The notes: generated from the sequence alone by a model not told the origin. DNA of 64,000 bases from GCA-002282575 sp964519885 (GCA_964519885.1 CAZFLX010000008.1:1-64000); one strand, 5' to 3'. Positions 17,404 to 27,019 are shown, counted from the stretch's first letter. Numbers and translations are program-made.

Positions 17404-18708
17404 ATGATGACTCTAAATCTACTCATTAGCATCTATCATAAAAGAATGCCCAACAAATCAACACTGAACAAAAGCATGACAACAACAATAAAGCCAACAC
17501 AACTTTGGGCTTACGGCTTGTTAGGCTTACCCTTAGCCATGCTTGGCATTCCGCTGTATCTCTATTTACCCAGCTATTATCATCATCAATTTGGCTTATC
17601 CTTAACCGATATTGGCTTGGCGTTATTATTAGCGCGCTTATTGGATGTGATTACCGACCCGTTAATTGGCGTGCTGAGTGATCGCTTCGTTGCTCAAATA
17701 TCGCGCCAATGGCAAGTGATTGCTGGGTTTGGTTTGCTCTTGTTCGGGCTTTATGGTCTGTTCTTTCCTGTCGCTGAGACTGTATCACTTTGGCAATTAG
17801 GACTGTGGAGTTTTATCACCTACTTGGGCTGGACATGGATTCAAATTCCCTATTTAACCCTCGCTGCCGAAATCAGCACCCAGGATTTTGATAAAACCCG
17901 CCTCACCGCTTGGCGCGAAGGCTTGTCGATTATCGGGGTCATGCTGGCGTTACTGCTTCCTCTGTTGACACAGCAAAGCATTAACTCGGTAGAACTCTAT
18001 CAGTTATTTTGGCTGGTGGTATTCGTTAGCTTGCTGATTGCTGGCGTGGCGTTACGGCAAGTGCGCCAACTCGATTTAATCAAGCCAAGGTCTCAGCCTG
18101 CTAGCTTGTGGACACAAGTTAAGCAGTTAAAACAGCATCAGACATTATTGCGCTTGTTTCCTATTTACTTTCTCAATAATCTAGCTAATGCCCTACCCGC
18201 GACCCTGTTTGTCTTTTTCGTCAGCGATTACTTAGAACTGGAAGCCGAACAAGGATTTTTCTTACTCACTTATTTCATCGCGGGCATCTTGGCGTTACCG
18301 CTGTGGTTACACCTATCTAAAAAGTGGGGCAAGGCAAGAACTTGGCAAGCTTCGATGTTATTGGCGAGTATGAGCTTTAGCGCTGTGTTTGCGCTGAATG
18401 CGGGCGATTTCACCTTATATTGGGTTATTTGCGTGCTTACTGGCTTAAGTTTAGCGATTGATTTAGCCTTGCCTGCCTCAATGCAAGCCGACATCAGCCA
18501 ACAACACCCCGAACTGGCTGGCACGCTATTTGGTCTATGGGGCATGATTACTAAGCTGACGCTGGCATTAGCCGTGGGTATTAGCTTGCCGCTCATCGAA
18601 TGGGCGCAAAGCCTTTCACTCGACTGGCCGATGTTGTTGTGCTATGCAGGGCTGCCAATTCTGCTAAAATTATTTGCCATTCATCTACTCAAGCGAAACT
18701 CAGGCTAA
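17404..18708 (+). CDS. MFS transporter, GPH/MelB-like
   Basis: A 434-residue inner-membrane carrier with about twelve hydrophobic helices. The segment LLARLLDVITDPLIGVLSDRF is the hallmark of the glycoside-pentoside-hexuronide branch (MFS_2). Several starts are possible: 17404, 17446 and 17476 (MTTTIKPTQLWAYG). The last begins just before the first helix and is quite plausible, but no start has a strong ribosome-binding site. The gene's stop directly abuts the start of the SSF transporter. The substrate cannot be told from sequence. Confidence 0.88.
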   Translation: MMTLNLLISIYHKRMPNKSTLNKSMTTTIKPTQLWAYGLLGLPLAMLGIPLYLYLPSYYHHQFGLSLTDIGLALLLARLLDVITDPLIGVLSDRFVAQISRQWQVIAGFGLLLFGLYGLFFPVAETVSLWQLGLWSFITYLGWTWIQIPYLTLAAEISTQDFDKTRLTAWREGLSIIGVMLALLLPLLTQQSINSVELYQLFWLVVFVSLLIAGVALRQVRQLDLIKPRSQPASLWTQVKQLKQHQTLLRLFPIYFLNNLANALPATLFVFFVSDYLELEAEQGFFLLTYFIAGILALPLWLHLSKKWGKARTWQASMLLASMSFSAVFALNAGDFTLYWVICVLTGLSLAIDLALPASMQADISQQHPELAGTLFGLWGMITKLTLALAVGISLPLIEWAQSLSLDWPMLLCYAGLPILLKLFAIHLLKRNSG

Positions 18709-20154
18709 ATGCTACTTAACTTCGTTATTGGCTACCTCTTAATCAGTATTGCGGTCAGTTTATGGGCGGCAAGGCGTGTGCATAATACGCGCGACTTTTA
18801 TACCGCTGGGCGCTCATTGCCACTGACCATGGTTACAGCGATGATGTTTGCTGGCTGGTTTGGCGCTGAAACGGTGATGGGTATTCCCGCCACCTTTATG
18901 GAAGAAGGCGTTTTGGGCTTATTGTCCGACCCCTTGGGGGCTGCTGCCTGCTTAATCCTGTTCGGTGCGTTTTTTGCCAAACGACTCTATCGGTTAAATC
19001 TGCTTACCATCGGTGACTTTTATCGTCAACGCTACAGCCGAGGCATCGAAGTATTAACGGGGCTTGCCATTGCCCTTTCGTACTTAGGCTGGGTGGCGGC
19101 ACAAATCACCGCACTGGGTATGCTGATTAATCTGCTCACTCATCAAGCCTTATCCATTAGCGATGGCATTATGCTCGCCAGCTTCATTGTGGTGATTTAT
19201 ACGGTGGTCGGTGGACTTTGGTCGGTCGCCATTACCACCAGTATTCAAATTGTCATTACCGTCATCAGTTTAAGCAGCATTGCTTGGCTATTGGTCGATC
19301 AGGTGGGCGGGTTAGCACCCATGTGGCAACACGCCTTAACGAATGATGCTTTCAAACTCCCCAGCGACGTTTCTCCCTTATTGGCTTTGGCGATGCTAAC
19401 CAGTTTCTTAACCCTAGCTTTTGGTTCGATTCCGCAGCAAGACGTCTTCCAACGTGCCAATGCCGCGCGTAATGAGCAGATTGCCGCTTGGAGTGCCATT
19501 GGCGGTGGTGTGCTTTACCTGATTTTCACCGGTATTCCACTCATCATTGCCTATTCGGCGCACTTACTGGATCCCAGCTTGGTCGAGCGCATTATGGCGG
19601 TCGATGGTGAAGCCCTTATACCCGCGTTGATTCAGCAAGAATTGCCTTTGTTCGCCCAAATTGTGTTTTATGGCGCCTTGGTCGGGGTTATTTTGGGGAC
19701 TTCTGCCAGCACCCTACTCGCACCCAGTTTTATGCTCAGTGAAAATGTGTTACGCGGTCTGTTTTCTCGCCCTTTAACCGACAAGCAAATGCTGTTACTT
19801 ACCCGTTCGGTGATTGTCAGCTTTGCCCTACTCGTCTGTATTTATACCTTGCAAGCAAGAGAACTCGATGCCGGACTGCATGATATGGTCGAAGCCGCTT
19901 ATAAAGTCACGCTGGTGGTGGCCTTTGTGCCTTTAGTCGCAGGACTCTTTTGGCGAAGAGCCAATAACCAAGGCGCTTGGCTGAGTATCCTGTTAGGGCT
20001 AGTGGTATGGATTGGCAGTGAACTTTGGTTAGGCGATATGGAAGTCGGCGCTCAATGGTGGGGGCTACTCGCCGCCATAGCCGGTATGTTGCTGGGTTCT
20101 TGGTGGGGTGGGAAACAAGCCAACGAGCAAGGGTCGGCTAGTAAGCCGGCTTAA
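18709..20154 (+). CDS. Sodium:solute symporter family protein
   Basis: A 481-residue SSF transporter with thirteen to fourteen predicted membrane helices. It starts MLLNFVIGYLLISIAVSLWA; ARRVHNTRDFYTAGRSLP and AMMFAGWFGAETVMGIPATF are typical of the family's first helices. It begins immediately after the MFS stop with no intergenic base, so the two carriers are one transcription unit. The substrate is unknown; relatives carry amino acids, organic acids or proline. A possible terminator hairpin follows at 20161-20192. Confidence 0.9.
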   Translation: MLLNFVIGYLLISIAVSLWAARRVHNTRDFYTAGRSLPLTMVTAMMFAGWFGAETVMGIPATFMEEGVLGLLSDPLGAAACLILFGAFFAKRLYRLNLLTIGDFYRQRYSRGIEVLTGLAIALSYLGWVAAQITALGMLINLLTHQALSISDGIMLASFIVVIYTVVGGLWSVAITTSIQIVITVISLSSIAWLLVDQVGGLAPMWQHALTNDAFKLPSDVSPLLALAMLTSFLTLAFGSIPQQDVFQRANAARNEQIAAWSAIGGGVLYLIFTGIPLIIAYSAHLLDPSLVERIMAVDGEALIPALIQQELPLFAQIVFYGALVGVILGTSASTLLAPSFMLSENVLRGLFSRPLTDKQMLLLTRSVIVSFALLVCIYTLQARELDAGLHDMVEAAYKVTLVVAFVPLVAGLFWRRANNQGAWLSILLGLVVWIGSELWLGDMEVGAQWWGLLAAIAGMLLGSWWGGKQANEQGSASKPA

Positions 20155-20160
20155 TAACTA

Positions 20161-20192
20161 ACCCCTTCTAAACCTTTATGATCGAGAAGGGT
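20161..20192 (+). terminator. Possible terminator after the transporter pair
   Basis: ACCCCTTCT (20161-20169) can pair with AGAAGGGT (20185-20192), followed by a short T run at about 20199. The loop is long (15 bases), so this is only a candidate. Confidence 0.35.
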
Positions 20193-20245
20193 CATCAGTT
20201 TTTGCGCAGCGCCGCTTGGCTTTTTTAGCTCTGCCACCCGACAAG

Positions 20246-20283
20246 CGCAAGCTGTTCGGGCAGTTAATGAAAGCCTGTGGAAA
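20246..20283. repeat. 38-bp imperfect direct repeat, copy 1
   Basis: Begins CGCAAGCTGTTCG and ends TGGAAA. It matches the copy at 20983-21020 at 33 of 38 positions in the same orientation. The two copies bracket the PIN toxin-antitoxin genes and lie 737 bp apart. Confidence 0.65.
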
Positions 20284-20290
20284 GTAACAA

Positions 20291-20515
20291 CTAGGATTGA
20301 CTATCTTTAGTATCAAGCTCGTCTAGAACTGCTAGGGCTTGTTGATTATTAGAACGTGCTGCACGCACTTTAAAACTATTTTCAACATCCCAATTTGCTA
20401 AAGTTTGAACACTCAATTGTTCAAATAATTTATTCAAACTCTTGCCTTGTTGTTTTGCCAACACCTTTAAACGTTGAGCCGTTTCATCAGGTAGTCTTAG
20501 CGTTAAAGTTGTCAT
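20291..20515 (-). CDS. RHH-type antitoxin of the PIN pair
   Basis: A 74-residue protein starting MTTLTLRLPDETAQRLKVLA, the short beta strand and first helix of a ribbon-helix-helix DNA-binding antitoxin; KQQGKSLNKLFEQL would be the second helix. It overlaps the end of the PIN gene by four bases, so both are translated together, with the toxin first. The C-terminal half (VENSFKVRAARSNNQQAL) is the probable toxin-binding tail. It would repress its own operon and neutralise the PIN ribonuclease, by analogy with family members. Confidence 0.82.
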   Translation of the reverse strand: MTTLTLRLPDETAQRLKVLAKQQGKSLNKLFEQLSVQTLANWDVENSFKVRAARSNNQQALAVLDELDTKDSQS

Positions 20516-20928
20516 GACAGTTGCTCCAAAAAAACATCTGGTGTGACGATGCTCAGATTAGGGAAAATCAGCTCGCCACTTGTTAAGTCTTTCATATTGT
20601 GTGTCACAATCGCCTTTGCATTGCCCGCAATCGCCAGTTCAATGAGAAAGTTGTCGCCTTCATCTCTCAAGTTTGGTCGCCAATTAAAATACAAATTGAC
20701 CCATTCGCTATGCGACGCTAAAGCGTCTAAAACAATTTCGCGCTGCGCTAATGTTGTTAAGTCACCCCAAATCGGTCGGTGAATTAAGTCTTCGTATTCT
20801 ATCCATAAGGCTGTACTGGTGATGCAACGAACTTTTCCTTCGAAAATGGCACGTAATAAGCGACGAGAAGCGCCCGCATTCGAGCGAAGTGCTGATACGA
20901 AAACATTTGTATCCAGTATAATCTTCAT
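20512..20928 (-). CDS. PIN-domain toxin (COG1569-type)
   Basis: A 138-residue putative ribonuclease toxin. The PIN-fold acidic residues are visible: Asp6 in IILDTNVFVSALRS, Glu in TALWIEYEDL and Asp in RDEGDNFLIELAIAG, with a terminal AIVTHNMKDL. It resembles the PIN-family toxin component TIGR00305. It precedes its antitoxin by a four-base overlap, the reverse of the common antitoxin-first order. The pair is flanked by 38-bp direct repeats, suggesting that it is a mobile or recently inserted cassette. Confidence 0.87.
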   Translation of the reverse strand: MKIILDTNVFVSALRSNAGASRRLLRAIFEGKVRCITSTALWIEYEDLIHRPIWGDLTTLAQREIVLDALASHSEWVNLYFNWRPNLRDEGDNFLIELAIAGNAKAIVTHNMKDLTSGELIFPNLSIVTPDVFLEQLS

Positions 20929-20982
20929 AATGTGACTTCATATATGACATCACTTTCGATTTTAGTGGAATTTGCTACCCAC

Positions 20983-21020
20983 CGCAAGCTGTTCGATCAG
21001 CTAATTAAAGCCTATGGAAA
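20983..21020. repeat. 38-bp imperfect direct repeat, copy 2
   Basis: Second copy of the repeat at 20246-20283 (five mismatches), three bases beyond the stop codon of the Bax-like gene. Confidence 0.65.
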
Positions 21021-21023
21021 AAG

Positions 21024-21941
21024 CTATTTAACCGGCTCACTTTGTAAACTAGGGGTTGGGGCATCGTTGACTTCAATCGTCATCGGCAAGTCGGCACCAT
21101 CATACTCGTCTAACTTGTTTTCGCGCATAATTTTCAGCAAAAACTCGATATACCGACTCCCCAGTTCTGAATAGTTCAACAAAGTTTTGGCCAGCGCCAT
21201 TCCCGAAGGCACGTCGCCAATTAATCGATGGCGCATACGTTCGGCACGTGCAGCACGATAAGCCCCTTTGGTATTGATAATACGCATGTAAAAGGCTATC
21301 GAATCATTAACACCGGTAAAGCGTCTAAACTCACCAGGGCCGCCGTCAAACGGCACGCCACAGCCAGGCTTAAAGCACATAATGCCGAAAAAATTATGCG
21401 CATCTTTAGCCAGTCGTGAGGTTCCCCAACCAGACTCAATCGCGGCTTGAGTTAATACCAGCGACGGCGGAATGGCATCGACCCGATGCAGTAAATTTTG
21501 CCAAAACGACAAATCAAAGCCCTTTGCGCCTACATTCACTTCGTAATCGGTGGCTAAACTCACCAACCATTCTTTTTGTGCCAGCGATAAACGATTTTGC
21601 TGCGACAGACCATAATAATGCACCGCTTTACGCCTTAATTCCAATAAACGCGCATTTTCTTGAGCAATCAACGGCAACAACCAAGCAATAAAACTTTGTT
21701 TACGATCATCCGACAAACTAATGGCAGAAAAATTAGGCGCCGGAATTAACGTAACTTGCAGTCCCGCCCCCTCATCCGTATCCGCTTCATCAAACCTTAA
21801 GGTCTCTTGGGCAATGGGGTCACTGCTGATGATTGCCGGCGGCTGAGGCGGTTCGGGCCATGATAGCCACCAAGCGCACAATGCCAGCATCACACCCAAA
21901 TAAGGGGAAGCTGAAAACCAACAAGACCAACAGGATTTCAT
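21024..21941 (-). CDS. Bax-like glucosaminidase-domain protein
   Basis: A 305-residue envelope protein with an N-terminal membrane segment (YLGVMLALCAWWLSW) and a C-terminal mannosyl-glycoprotein endo-beta-N-acetylglucosaminidase-type domain. The diagnostic core is LTQAAIESGWGTSRLAKDAHNFFGI, whose Glu is the catalytic acid, followed by FRRFTGVNDSIAFYMRIINT. This matches Bax of Escherichia coli. The start MKSCWSCWF at 21941 lies one base after the TauE-like stop (TAATATG). It probably remodels peptidoglycan. Confidence 0.85.
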   Translation of the reverse strand: MKSCWSCWFSASPYLGVMLALCAWWLSWPEPPQPPAIISSDPIAQETLRFDEADTDEGAGLQVTLIPAPNFSAISLSDDRKQSFIAWLLPLIAQENARLLELRRKAVHYYGLSQQNRLSLAQKEWLVSLATDYEVNVGAKGFDLSFWQNLLHRVDAIPPSLVLTQAAIESGWGTSRLAKDAHNFFGIMCFKPGCGVPFDGGPGEFRRFTGVNDSIAFYMRIINTKGAYRAARAERMRHRLIGDVPSGMALAKTLLNYSELGSRYIEFLLKIMRENKLDEYDGADLPMTIEVNDAPTPSLQSEPVK

Positions 21942-21942
21942 A

Positions 21943-22650
21943 TTAACTAACTCCCAGCCAAGCCGCACCCAGCGCAGCCTGCCACAAAGTCCAAAGTCCA
22001 AAAGCCGCCATTCCCAATGCCGCAACACGAATCAGCCAAGGGTTGCGCTTAAAACGCATGAGCCAAAAAGCACTCGCTCCCACCAACAGTAAATTCGGTA
22101 GCGTACCTAGCCCAAACGCCAGCATCACCGACATTCCCGCCCAAACAGAACCCGCACTCATCGCCAAAATAAGGGTCGAATAAACCAGACCGCACGGCAT
22201 CCAGCCCCACAACAACCCTATCAACAGCGCTTGATGCCAATGCTGAACAGGCAGAAAACGACTGCGCCAGCGTTGCGATAAACCCGACCACCAACCCGTT
22301 CCTAAGCCTTCTAATTTAGCTGGCAAGGCCGACCAACCCATTAACCAAGCCGCCAAAATGAGCATCCAAACCCCAGCGAAACCTAGCAACCAACGTTGCA
22401 TCGACAACAGGGATCCTGCTTCAATTAACAACAACCCCACCAAACCAGCCATACCACCGAGCAGGACATAGCTGGTTAAGCGTCCTAGGTTATACAGCAG
22501 TTGCATCAGTGCCACAGCTTGTGACGAACGCTGAATGTGGGGCGCCAAAGAAAAGGTAAAGGCACCCGCTAAGGGACCACACATACCAACACAATGCACA
22601 CCACCTAAAAAGCCAACCAGCAACGCCGTTGTCAGTAACTCAATCGACAT
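21943..22650 (-). CDS. Sulfite exporter TauE/SafE-like (DsbD_2) membrane protein
   Basis: A 235-residue integral membrane protein with six helices. The N-terminal FLGGVHCVGMCGPLAGAF has the paired Cys motif of the urease-accessory UreH/DsbD_2-like family (COG2836), found near cytochrome oxidase assembly genes and implicated in metal or thiol transport. A second WGWMPCGLVYSTL copy fits the internal duplication of the fold. It overlaps phnN by 11 bases. The assigned name reflects fold; the substrate is not known. Confidence 0.8.
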   Translation of the reverse strand: MSIELLTTALLVGFLGGVHCVGMCGPLAGAFTFSLAPHIQRSSQAVALMQLLYNLGRLTSYVLLGGMAGLVGLLLIEAGSLLSMQRWLLGFAGVWMLILAAWLMGWSALPAKLEGLGTGWWSGLSQRWRSRFLPVQHWHQALLIGLLWGWMPCGLVYSTLILAMSAGSVWAGMSVMLAFGLGTLPNLLLVGASAFWLMRFKRNPWLIRVAALGMAAFGLWTLWQAALGAAWLGVS

Positions 22651-23206
22651 GATGTGTTAACTCATGAGACACATAACGCAGGAATTGGTGCAACGAATCG
22701 GTCAAATCGCCGGAATTATCAATTAGCAAAGCTCCTGGCGGCGGTACAAAGGCTTTAGCGCCTTCTAAACGTTCTTGAATCTGTGCTTCCGTTTCACGCC
22801 CACGGGCGTGCAGTCGCTGTGCCAGTACACTCGCTTCACACTGCACCCATACTGGCACCAAAGTCACCCCATCTTGTGCACAAATACGCGCCACCTCAGG
22901 CAAGGCTTGTCGAGAACCGTTCAGCACCACAGCGATGCCCGACTGCAACCAGTTTCGCACCTCGGTACCAATAGCGTAGTTCAGCTGATGCGATTGCCAG
23001 GTTAGCCAGAACAACCCCAAACGCTGTCTCTGTTCAAATTCAGCAGTGGAAAGCTGCACAAAGTTTTCTGAAGCATCAGCGATAGGACGCGTGATATAAC
23101 GATGGGCGAACAGAATTGGTTGTCCGGCTAAAGCAATACGCGCTGCCTGCATTAAGGCATCTTTGCCTGCTCCAGAAGGTCCAATAACATAAAATAAGCG
23201 ACTCAT
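22640..23206 (-). CDS. phnN: Ribose 1,5-bisphosphokinase PhnN-like
   Basis: Kinase that converts ribose 1,5-bisphosphate to PRPP. The start MSRLFYVIGPSGAGKDALM at 23206 puts the P-loop (GPSGAGKDA) near the N-terminus and gives 188 residues, the family size; the longer reading upstream lacks support. HRYITRPIADASENFV, LNGSRQALPEV and RLHARGRETEAQI match PhnN-type guanylate-kinase-like enzymes. No C-P lyase genes are nearby, so it may serve PRPP or NAD metabolism rather than phosphonate use. Confidence 0.88.
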   Translation of the reverse strand: MSRLFYVIGPSGAGKDALMQAARIALAGQPILFAHRYITRPIADASENFVQLSTAEFEQRQRLGLFWLTWQSHQLNYAIGTEVRNWLQSGIAVVLNGSRQALPEVARICAQDGVTLVPVWVQCEASVLAQRLHARGRETEAQIQERLEGAKAFVPPPGALLIDNSGDLTDSLHQFLRYVSHELTHHVD

Positions 23207-23300
23207 AAGCACTAGCCGTATGATAAATATAGTGCCATTATAATGACTTATGTGTTTTCTTGCAGAATAATGCACCCATTAAGGGATTAAGTTTCATCCA

Positions 23301-23324
23301 ATTGTCATCAATTCATGCGACAAT
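23301..23324. promoter_or_regulatory. Inverted repeat upstream of ppk1
   Basis: ATTGTC (23301-23306) and GACAAT (23319-23324) form an inverted repeat about 40 bp before the ppk1 start, in the divergent phnN/ppk1 promoter region. It is a possible operator; TTGTCAT has a passing likeness to a Pho-box half, but the spacing does not fit. Confidence 0.25.
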
Positions 23325-23363
23325 GAGAGTTAAAACCCTATGCTCTGATAACGGAAAAAAACC

Positions 23364-25463
23364 ATGACGATTAGCACCCACACCCTAGCCACCGATACCA
23401 CTCATAATCCCTTCATTAACCGTGAAACTTCGGTACTGGCGTTTAACCGTCGTGTGCTCAATATGGCACTCAACCCAAATTATCCGTTATTAGAACGCCT
23501 ACGCTATTTGTGTATTTCTTCCAGCAATTTAGATGAGTTTTTTGAAATTCGTTATGCCAGTTTGGTTGAATTAACCAAAGATCCCGATGCACGCACTAAG
23601 CCCGATGGTATGCGCCCCAAGGATGCCATTGAACTGGTGAACGCCAGCGCCCATCAATTGGTCGATGCGCAATATCAAGCGTTACAACAAGTCATCTTAC
23701 CGGAATTGGAGCAAGTTGGCGTGCGCTTCCTGCGTCGTGACCGCTGGACAGCCGACATTCGTGCCTGGGTCGCCGATTTCTTTGCTAGCGAATTACAACC
23801 ACTACTCACGCCATTGGGCTTAGACCCATCGCATCCTTTCCCGCGCTTACTGAATAAATCACTTAACTTTATTGTTTCGCTTGAAGGCAAGGATGCCTTC
23901 GGTCGTATGGGCGAGCTGGCTGTGGTGCAGGTGCCCCGTGCTTTACCGCGCATTATTCAGCTACCCGAATCGGTGAGTGGTAACGCACACGACTTTATTT
24001 TCCTATCATCTGCAATTCATGCCAATGTAAACAAGCTTTTCCCCGGCATGTCGATTAAAGGCTGTTTTCAATTCCGCGTCACGCGCAACTCTAACTTATT
24101 TGTTGATGAAGAGGAAGTCGATGACTTACTCACCGCCCTACAAGGTGAGCTTTCATCGCGTAAATACGGCAATGCCGTGCGCCTAGAAGTCGCCGATAAC
24201 TGCCCCGACGACATTGCGCAATACCTATTGCAACGCTTCCGCTTGCCCGAAAATGCATTGTTCAAGGTCAATGGTCCAGTAAACTTGCACCGACTGTCTG
24301 CCGTACCCGATATGGTAGCGCGTGCCGATCTGCTCTTTCCGCCTTACACCCCCTCAACCCCCAGCCTACTCGAAGATACCCAGTTGGATGGTCAAAAGGG
24401 TCACTTTTTCGACATTTTGAAAACACAAGACATACTACTGCATCATCCGTTTGAATCTTTTGCGCCGGTTATCCACTTTATTCGCCAAGCCGCTGCCGAT
24501 GACCAAGTATTAGCCATTCGCATGACGCTCTACCGAACTGGCACCAACTCGGCGATTGTCGAAGCACTAGAACAAGCCGCCAAACGTGGCAAAGAAGTGA
24601 CGGCAGTGATTGAACTGCGCGCCCGCTTCGATGAAGACAATAACATTCAACAAGCCACGCGCTTACAAGAAGCTGGTGCGCATGTCGTTTATGGTGTGGT
24701 GGGTTATAAAACCCACGCTAAGATGATTTCGGTACTGCGTAAAGAAGCGACAGGACTGCATTATTACACCCATTTAGGTACGGGCAACTATCATGCGGGT
24801 ACTGCACGAGTCTATACCGACTTTGGTCTGCTCACCTCGGCAGCCGATATTGGTCGTGATGTGAATCGCATTTTTCAACAATTGACCAGCTTTGCCAGCG
24901 AAACTGAACTAGAGGCCTTGTGGCAAGCACCTCATTCATTACACAACAATCTTAAAGCGGCTATTGCTCGCGAAGCGGTCAACGCTCAAGCGGGCAAACC
25001 GGCTCGTATCATTGCTAAAATGAATGGATTGCAACAACGTGAAATCATTGAAGGACTCTATGCCGCCAGCCAAGCAGGTGTGCAAATTGATTTAATCGTG
25101 CGGGGCATGTGTAGTTTGCGTCCTGGTGTGCCAGGGTTATCCGATAACATTCGCGTCACCTCGGTACTTGGTCGTTTTTTAGAACATCATCGCATTTTTT
25201 ACTTCCAAAATGACGACCAACCACAACTTTGGTTAGCCAGTGCCGACTGGATGAGTCGTAACCTGCTGTCTCGGGTAGAAACCTGCTTCCCAGTTCGTGA
25301 CCCAGCACTCTTTGCCCGTGTATTTGAAGAAGGTCTGAATAATTACCTTAAAGACACCACAGGCTGGCAACTGGATGCCAATGGCGACTACCATCAGCGT
25401 CACAGCGATGACGACGCCTTCAGTGCGCAACAAGCCTTGGCAGAAAAATATCAAAAGGGATAA
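23364..25463 (+). CDS. ppk1: Polyphosphate kinase 1
   Basis: Makes inorganic polyphosphate from ATP. The 699-residue protein shows the four PPK1 domains: N-terminal FINRETSVLAFNRRVLNMA and SSNLDEFFEIRYA, the head domain, then catalytic domains with QAAADDQVLAIRMTLYRTG, the autophosphorylated His in YKTHAKMI and a second at HTHLGTGNYH-type residues (YYTHLGTGNYH). SADWMSRNLLSRVE lies near the end. It is followed 47 bp later by ppx, so synthesis and breakdown of polyphosphate are encoded side by side. Confidence 0.97.
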   Translation: MTISTHTLATDTTHNPFINRETSVLAFNRRVLNMALNPNYPLLERLRYLCISSSNLDEFFEIRYASLVELTKDPDARTKPDGMRPKDAIELVNASAHQLVDAQYQALQQVILPELEQVGVRFLRRDRWTADIRAWVADFFASELQPLLTPLGLDPSHPFPRLLNKSLNFIVSLEGKDAFGRMGELAVVQVPRALPRIIQLPESVSGNAHDFIFLSSAIHANVNKLFPGMSIKGCFQFRVTRNSNLFVDEEEVDDLLTALQGELSSRKYGNAVRLEVADNCPDDIAQYLLQRFRLPENALFKVNGPVNLHRLSAVPDMVARADLLFPPYTPSTPSLLEDTQLDGQKGHFFDILKTQDILLHHPFESFAPVIHFIRQAAADDQVLAIRMTLYRTGTNSAIVEALEQAAKRGKEVTAVIELRARFDEDNNIQQATRLQEAGAHVVYGVVGYKTHAKMISVLRKEATGLHYYTHLGTGNYHAGTARVYTDFGLLTSAADIGRDVNRIFQQLTSFASETELEALWQAPHSLHNNLKAAIAREAVNAQAGKPARIIAKMNGLQQREIIEGLYAASQAGVQIDLIVRGMCSLRPGVPGLSDNIRVTSVLGRFLEHHRIFYFQNDDQPQLWLASADWMSRNLLSRVETCFPVRDPALFARVFEEGLNNYLKDTTGWQLDANGDYHQRHSDDDAFSAQQALAEKYQKG

Positions 25464-25510
25464 GGAATGGCGTAAAATAGGCGGATGATTGTTATGACCG
25501 TCCAAACGCT

Positions 25511-27016
25511 ATGAATACACCCGATACCTTCGCCGCCATTGACCTAGGCTCTAACAGCTTTCACATGATCATCGCTCGCGAAGTCGGTGGTCAGTTGCAG
25601 CTATTAGATCGCCACAAAGAAACGGTGCGTCTGCGCATGGGTCTCAGTCATGACGGACAGTTAGATCCTGCATCTCAAGAACGTGCGCTCGCTTGTCTAA
25701 CCCGTTTCGGGCAGCGCTTACGCGGTATCCCCAGTGAAAACATTCGTGCTGTTGGCACCAATACGCTGCGCCTTGCCAGCAATACAGGTGACTTTCTGGC
25801 TCTGGCAGAGACAGCTCTGGGCGCACAAATCGACATTATTCCTGGTCATGAAGAAGCACGCCTTATTTACTTAGGTGTTTCTCATTTCATGGTCAACGAC
25901 GACCAACAACGCCTGGTGATGGACATTGGCGGCGGTAGCACCGAATTTATTATCGGTACGCATTTTGATCCTCGATCCATGACCAGCACTGAAATGGGTT
26001 GCGTGTCCATCAGTCAAGAATTTAATTTGATTGAACGCATTAACGCCAGTGACTTTCGTGCGGCACTCACCGCTTGCCAACTGGTGTTACGCCCACACGT
26101 ACCGAAACTCCGTCGATTGGGTTGGGATAAAGCCATTGGTGCCAGTGGCACGATTAAAGCTATTTACGAAACCCTAATTGCCAATGGCTGGTCTCATGAT
26201 GGCATTACCCTAGCTGGCATGGAAAAACTGCGCGATGCATTGCTTGCTGGCGGTTCGCTGGATAAAGTCAAAATCGAAGGACTATCCGATAATCGTAAAC
26301 CCGTCATTGGTGGTGGTTTAGCCGTACTGATGGCCGCTTTCCAGCTGCTCGGCATTGAGCAAATGCAGGTATCCCCAGGCGCACTGCGCGAAGGGCTAAT
26401 TCTAGACATGCTGGGACGCGTACACCACACACAGGATGTACGTGAAACCAGTATTCGCGCCTTGCTCACCTCTAGTCGCATCGACCAAGCTCAGGCGGAA
26501 AGAGTGGCTCATTGCGCCAGCGGTTTTTTTGAACAGGTAAAAAATGAATGGAAGCTCAAACACGCCATTTTACCGCTCAAATCGCTATTGGTTTGGGCGG
26601 CACTGACGCACGAGGTAGGACATTTTATTTCCAATCGCAAATACCGTCATCACAGTGCTTATATTCTGGAAAATGCTGACTTAGCGGGATTTAATCAAGA
26701 AGAACAACGATTACTAGCCTGGCTGGTGTTACACCACCGCTCCAAGATGAGTGCCAAAGATCTATTGGCCCTACCGGAAGACTGCTTAGCCGTTTTGCCC
26801 AAGATATTGGTGTTGCTTCGATTAGCAACTCGCTTACATAGGGGACGAGAAGACCAAGCGATGAAGGTAAGTTTAACGCTAATTAAAGAAAACCAGCTAG
26901 CGCTTTGTTTTCCAACTGGATGGCTGGCACAAAACCCTCTCACCCAGCTAGACTTAGAAATTGAAGCCAAGCGCTTAGAGGGTGCTGGTTTTTCGTTAAA
27001 ACTGATTGAAAACTAA
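25511..27016 (+). CDS. ppx: Exopolyphosphatase (Ppx/GppA family)
   Basis: Releases phosphate from polyphosphate chain ends; some relatives also hydrolyse pppGpp. The 501-residue protein starts with the actin-like ATPase fold AAIDLGSNSFHMIIA, with DIGGGSTEFIIG as the second phosphate loop and AIGASGTIKAI. The C-terminal half has an HD-like domain (LTHEVGHFISNRKYRHHSAY). Its length fits Ppx rather than short archaeal-type enzymes. Genomic pairing with ppk1 supports Ppx over GppA. A hairpin at its 3' end may terminate transcription. Confidence 0.94.
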   Translation: MNTPDTFAAIDLGSNSFHMIIAREVGGQLQLLDRHKETVRLRMGLSHDGQLDPASQERALACLTRFGQRLRGIPSENIRAVGTNTLRLASNTGDFLALAETALGAQIDIIPGHEEARLIYLGVSHFMVNDDQQRLVMDIGGGSTEFIIGTHFDPRSMTSTEMGCVSISQEFNLIERINASDFRAALTACQLVLRPHVPKLRRLGWDKAIGASGTIKAIYETLIANGWSHDGITLAGMEKLRDALLAGGSLDKVKIEGLSDNRKPVIGGGLAVLMAAFQLLGIEQMQVSPGALREGLILDMLGRVHHTQDVRETSIRALLTSSRIDQAQAERVAHCASGFFEQVKNEWKLKHAILPLKSLLVWAALTHEVGHFISNRKYRHHSAYILENADLAGFNQEEQRLLAWLVLHHRSKMSAKDLLALPEDCLAVLPKILVLLRLATRLHRGREDQAMKVSLTLIKENQLALCFPTGWLAQNPLTQLDLEIEAKRLEGAGFSLKLIEN

Positions 27017-27019
27017 GTA

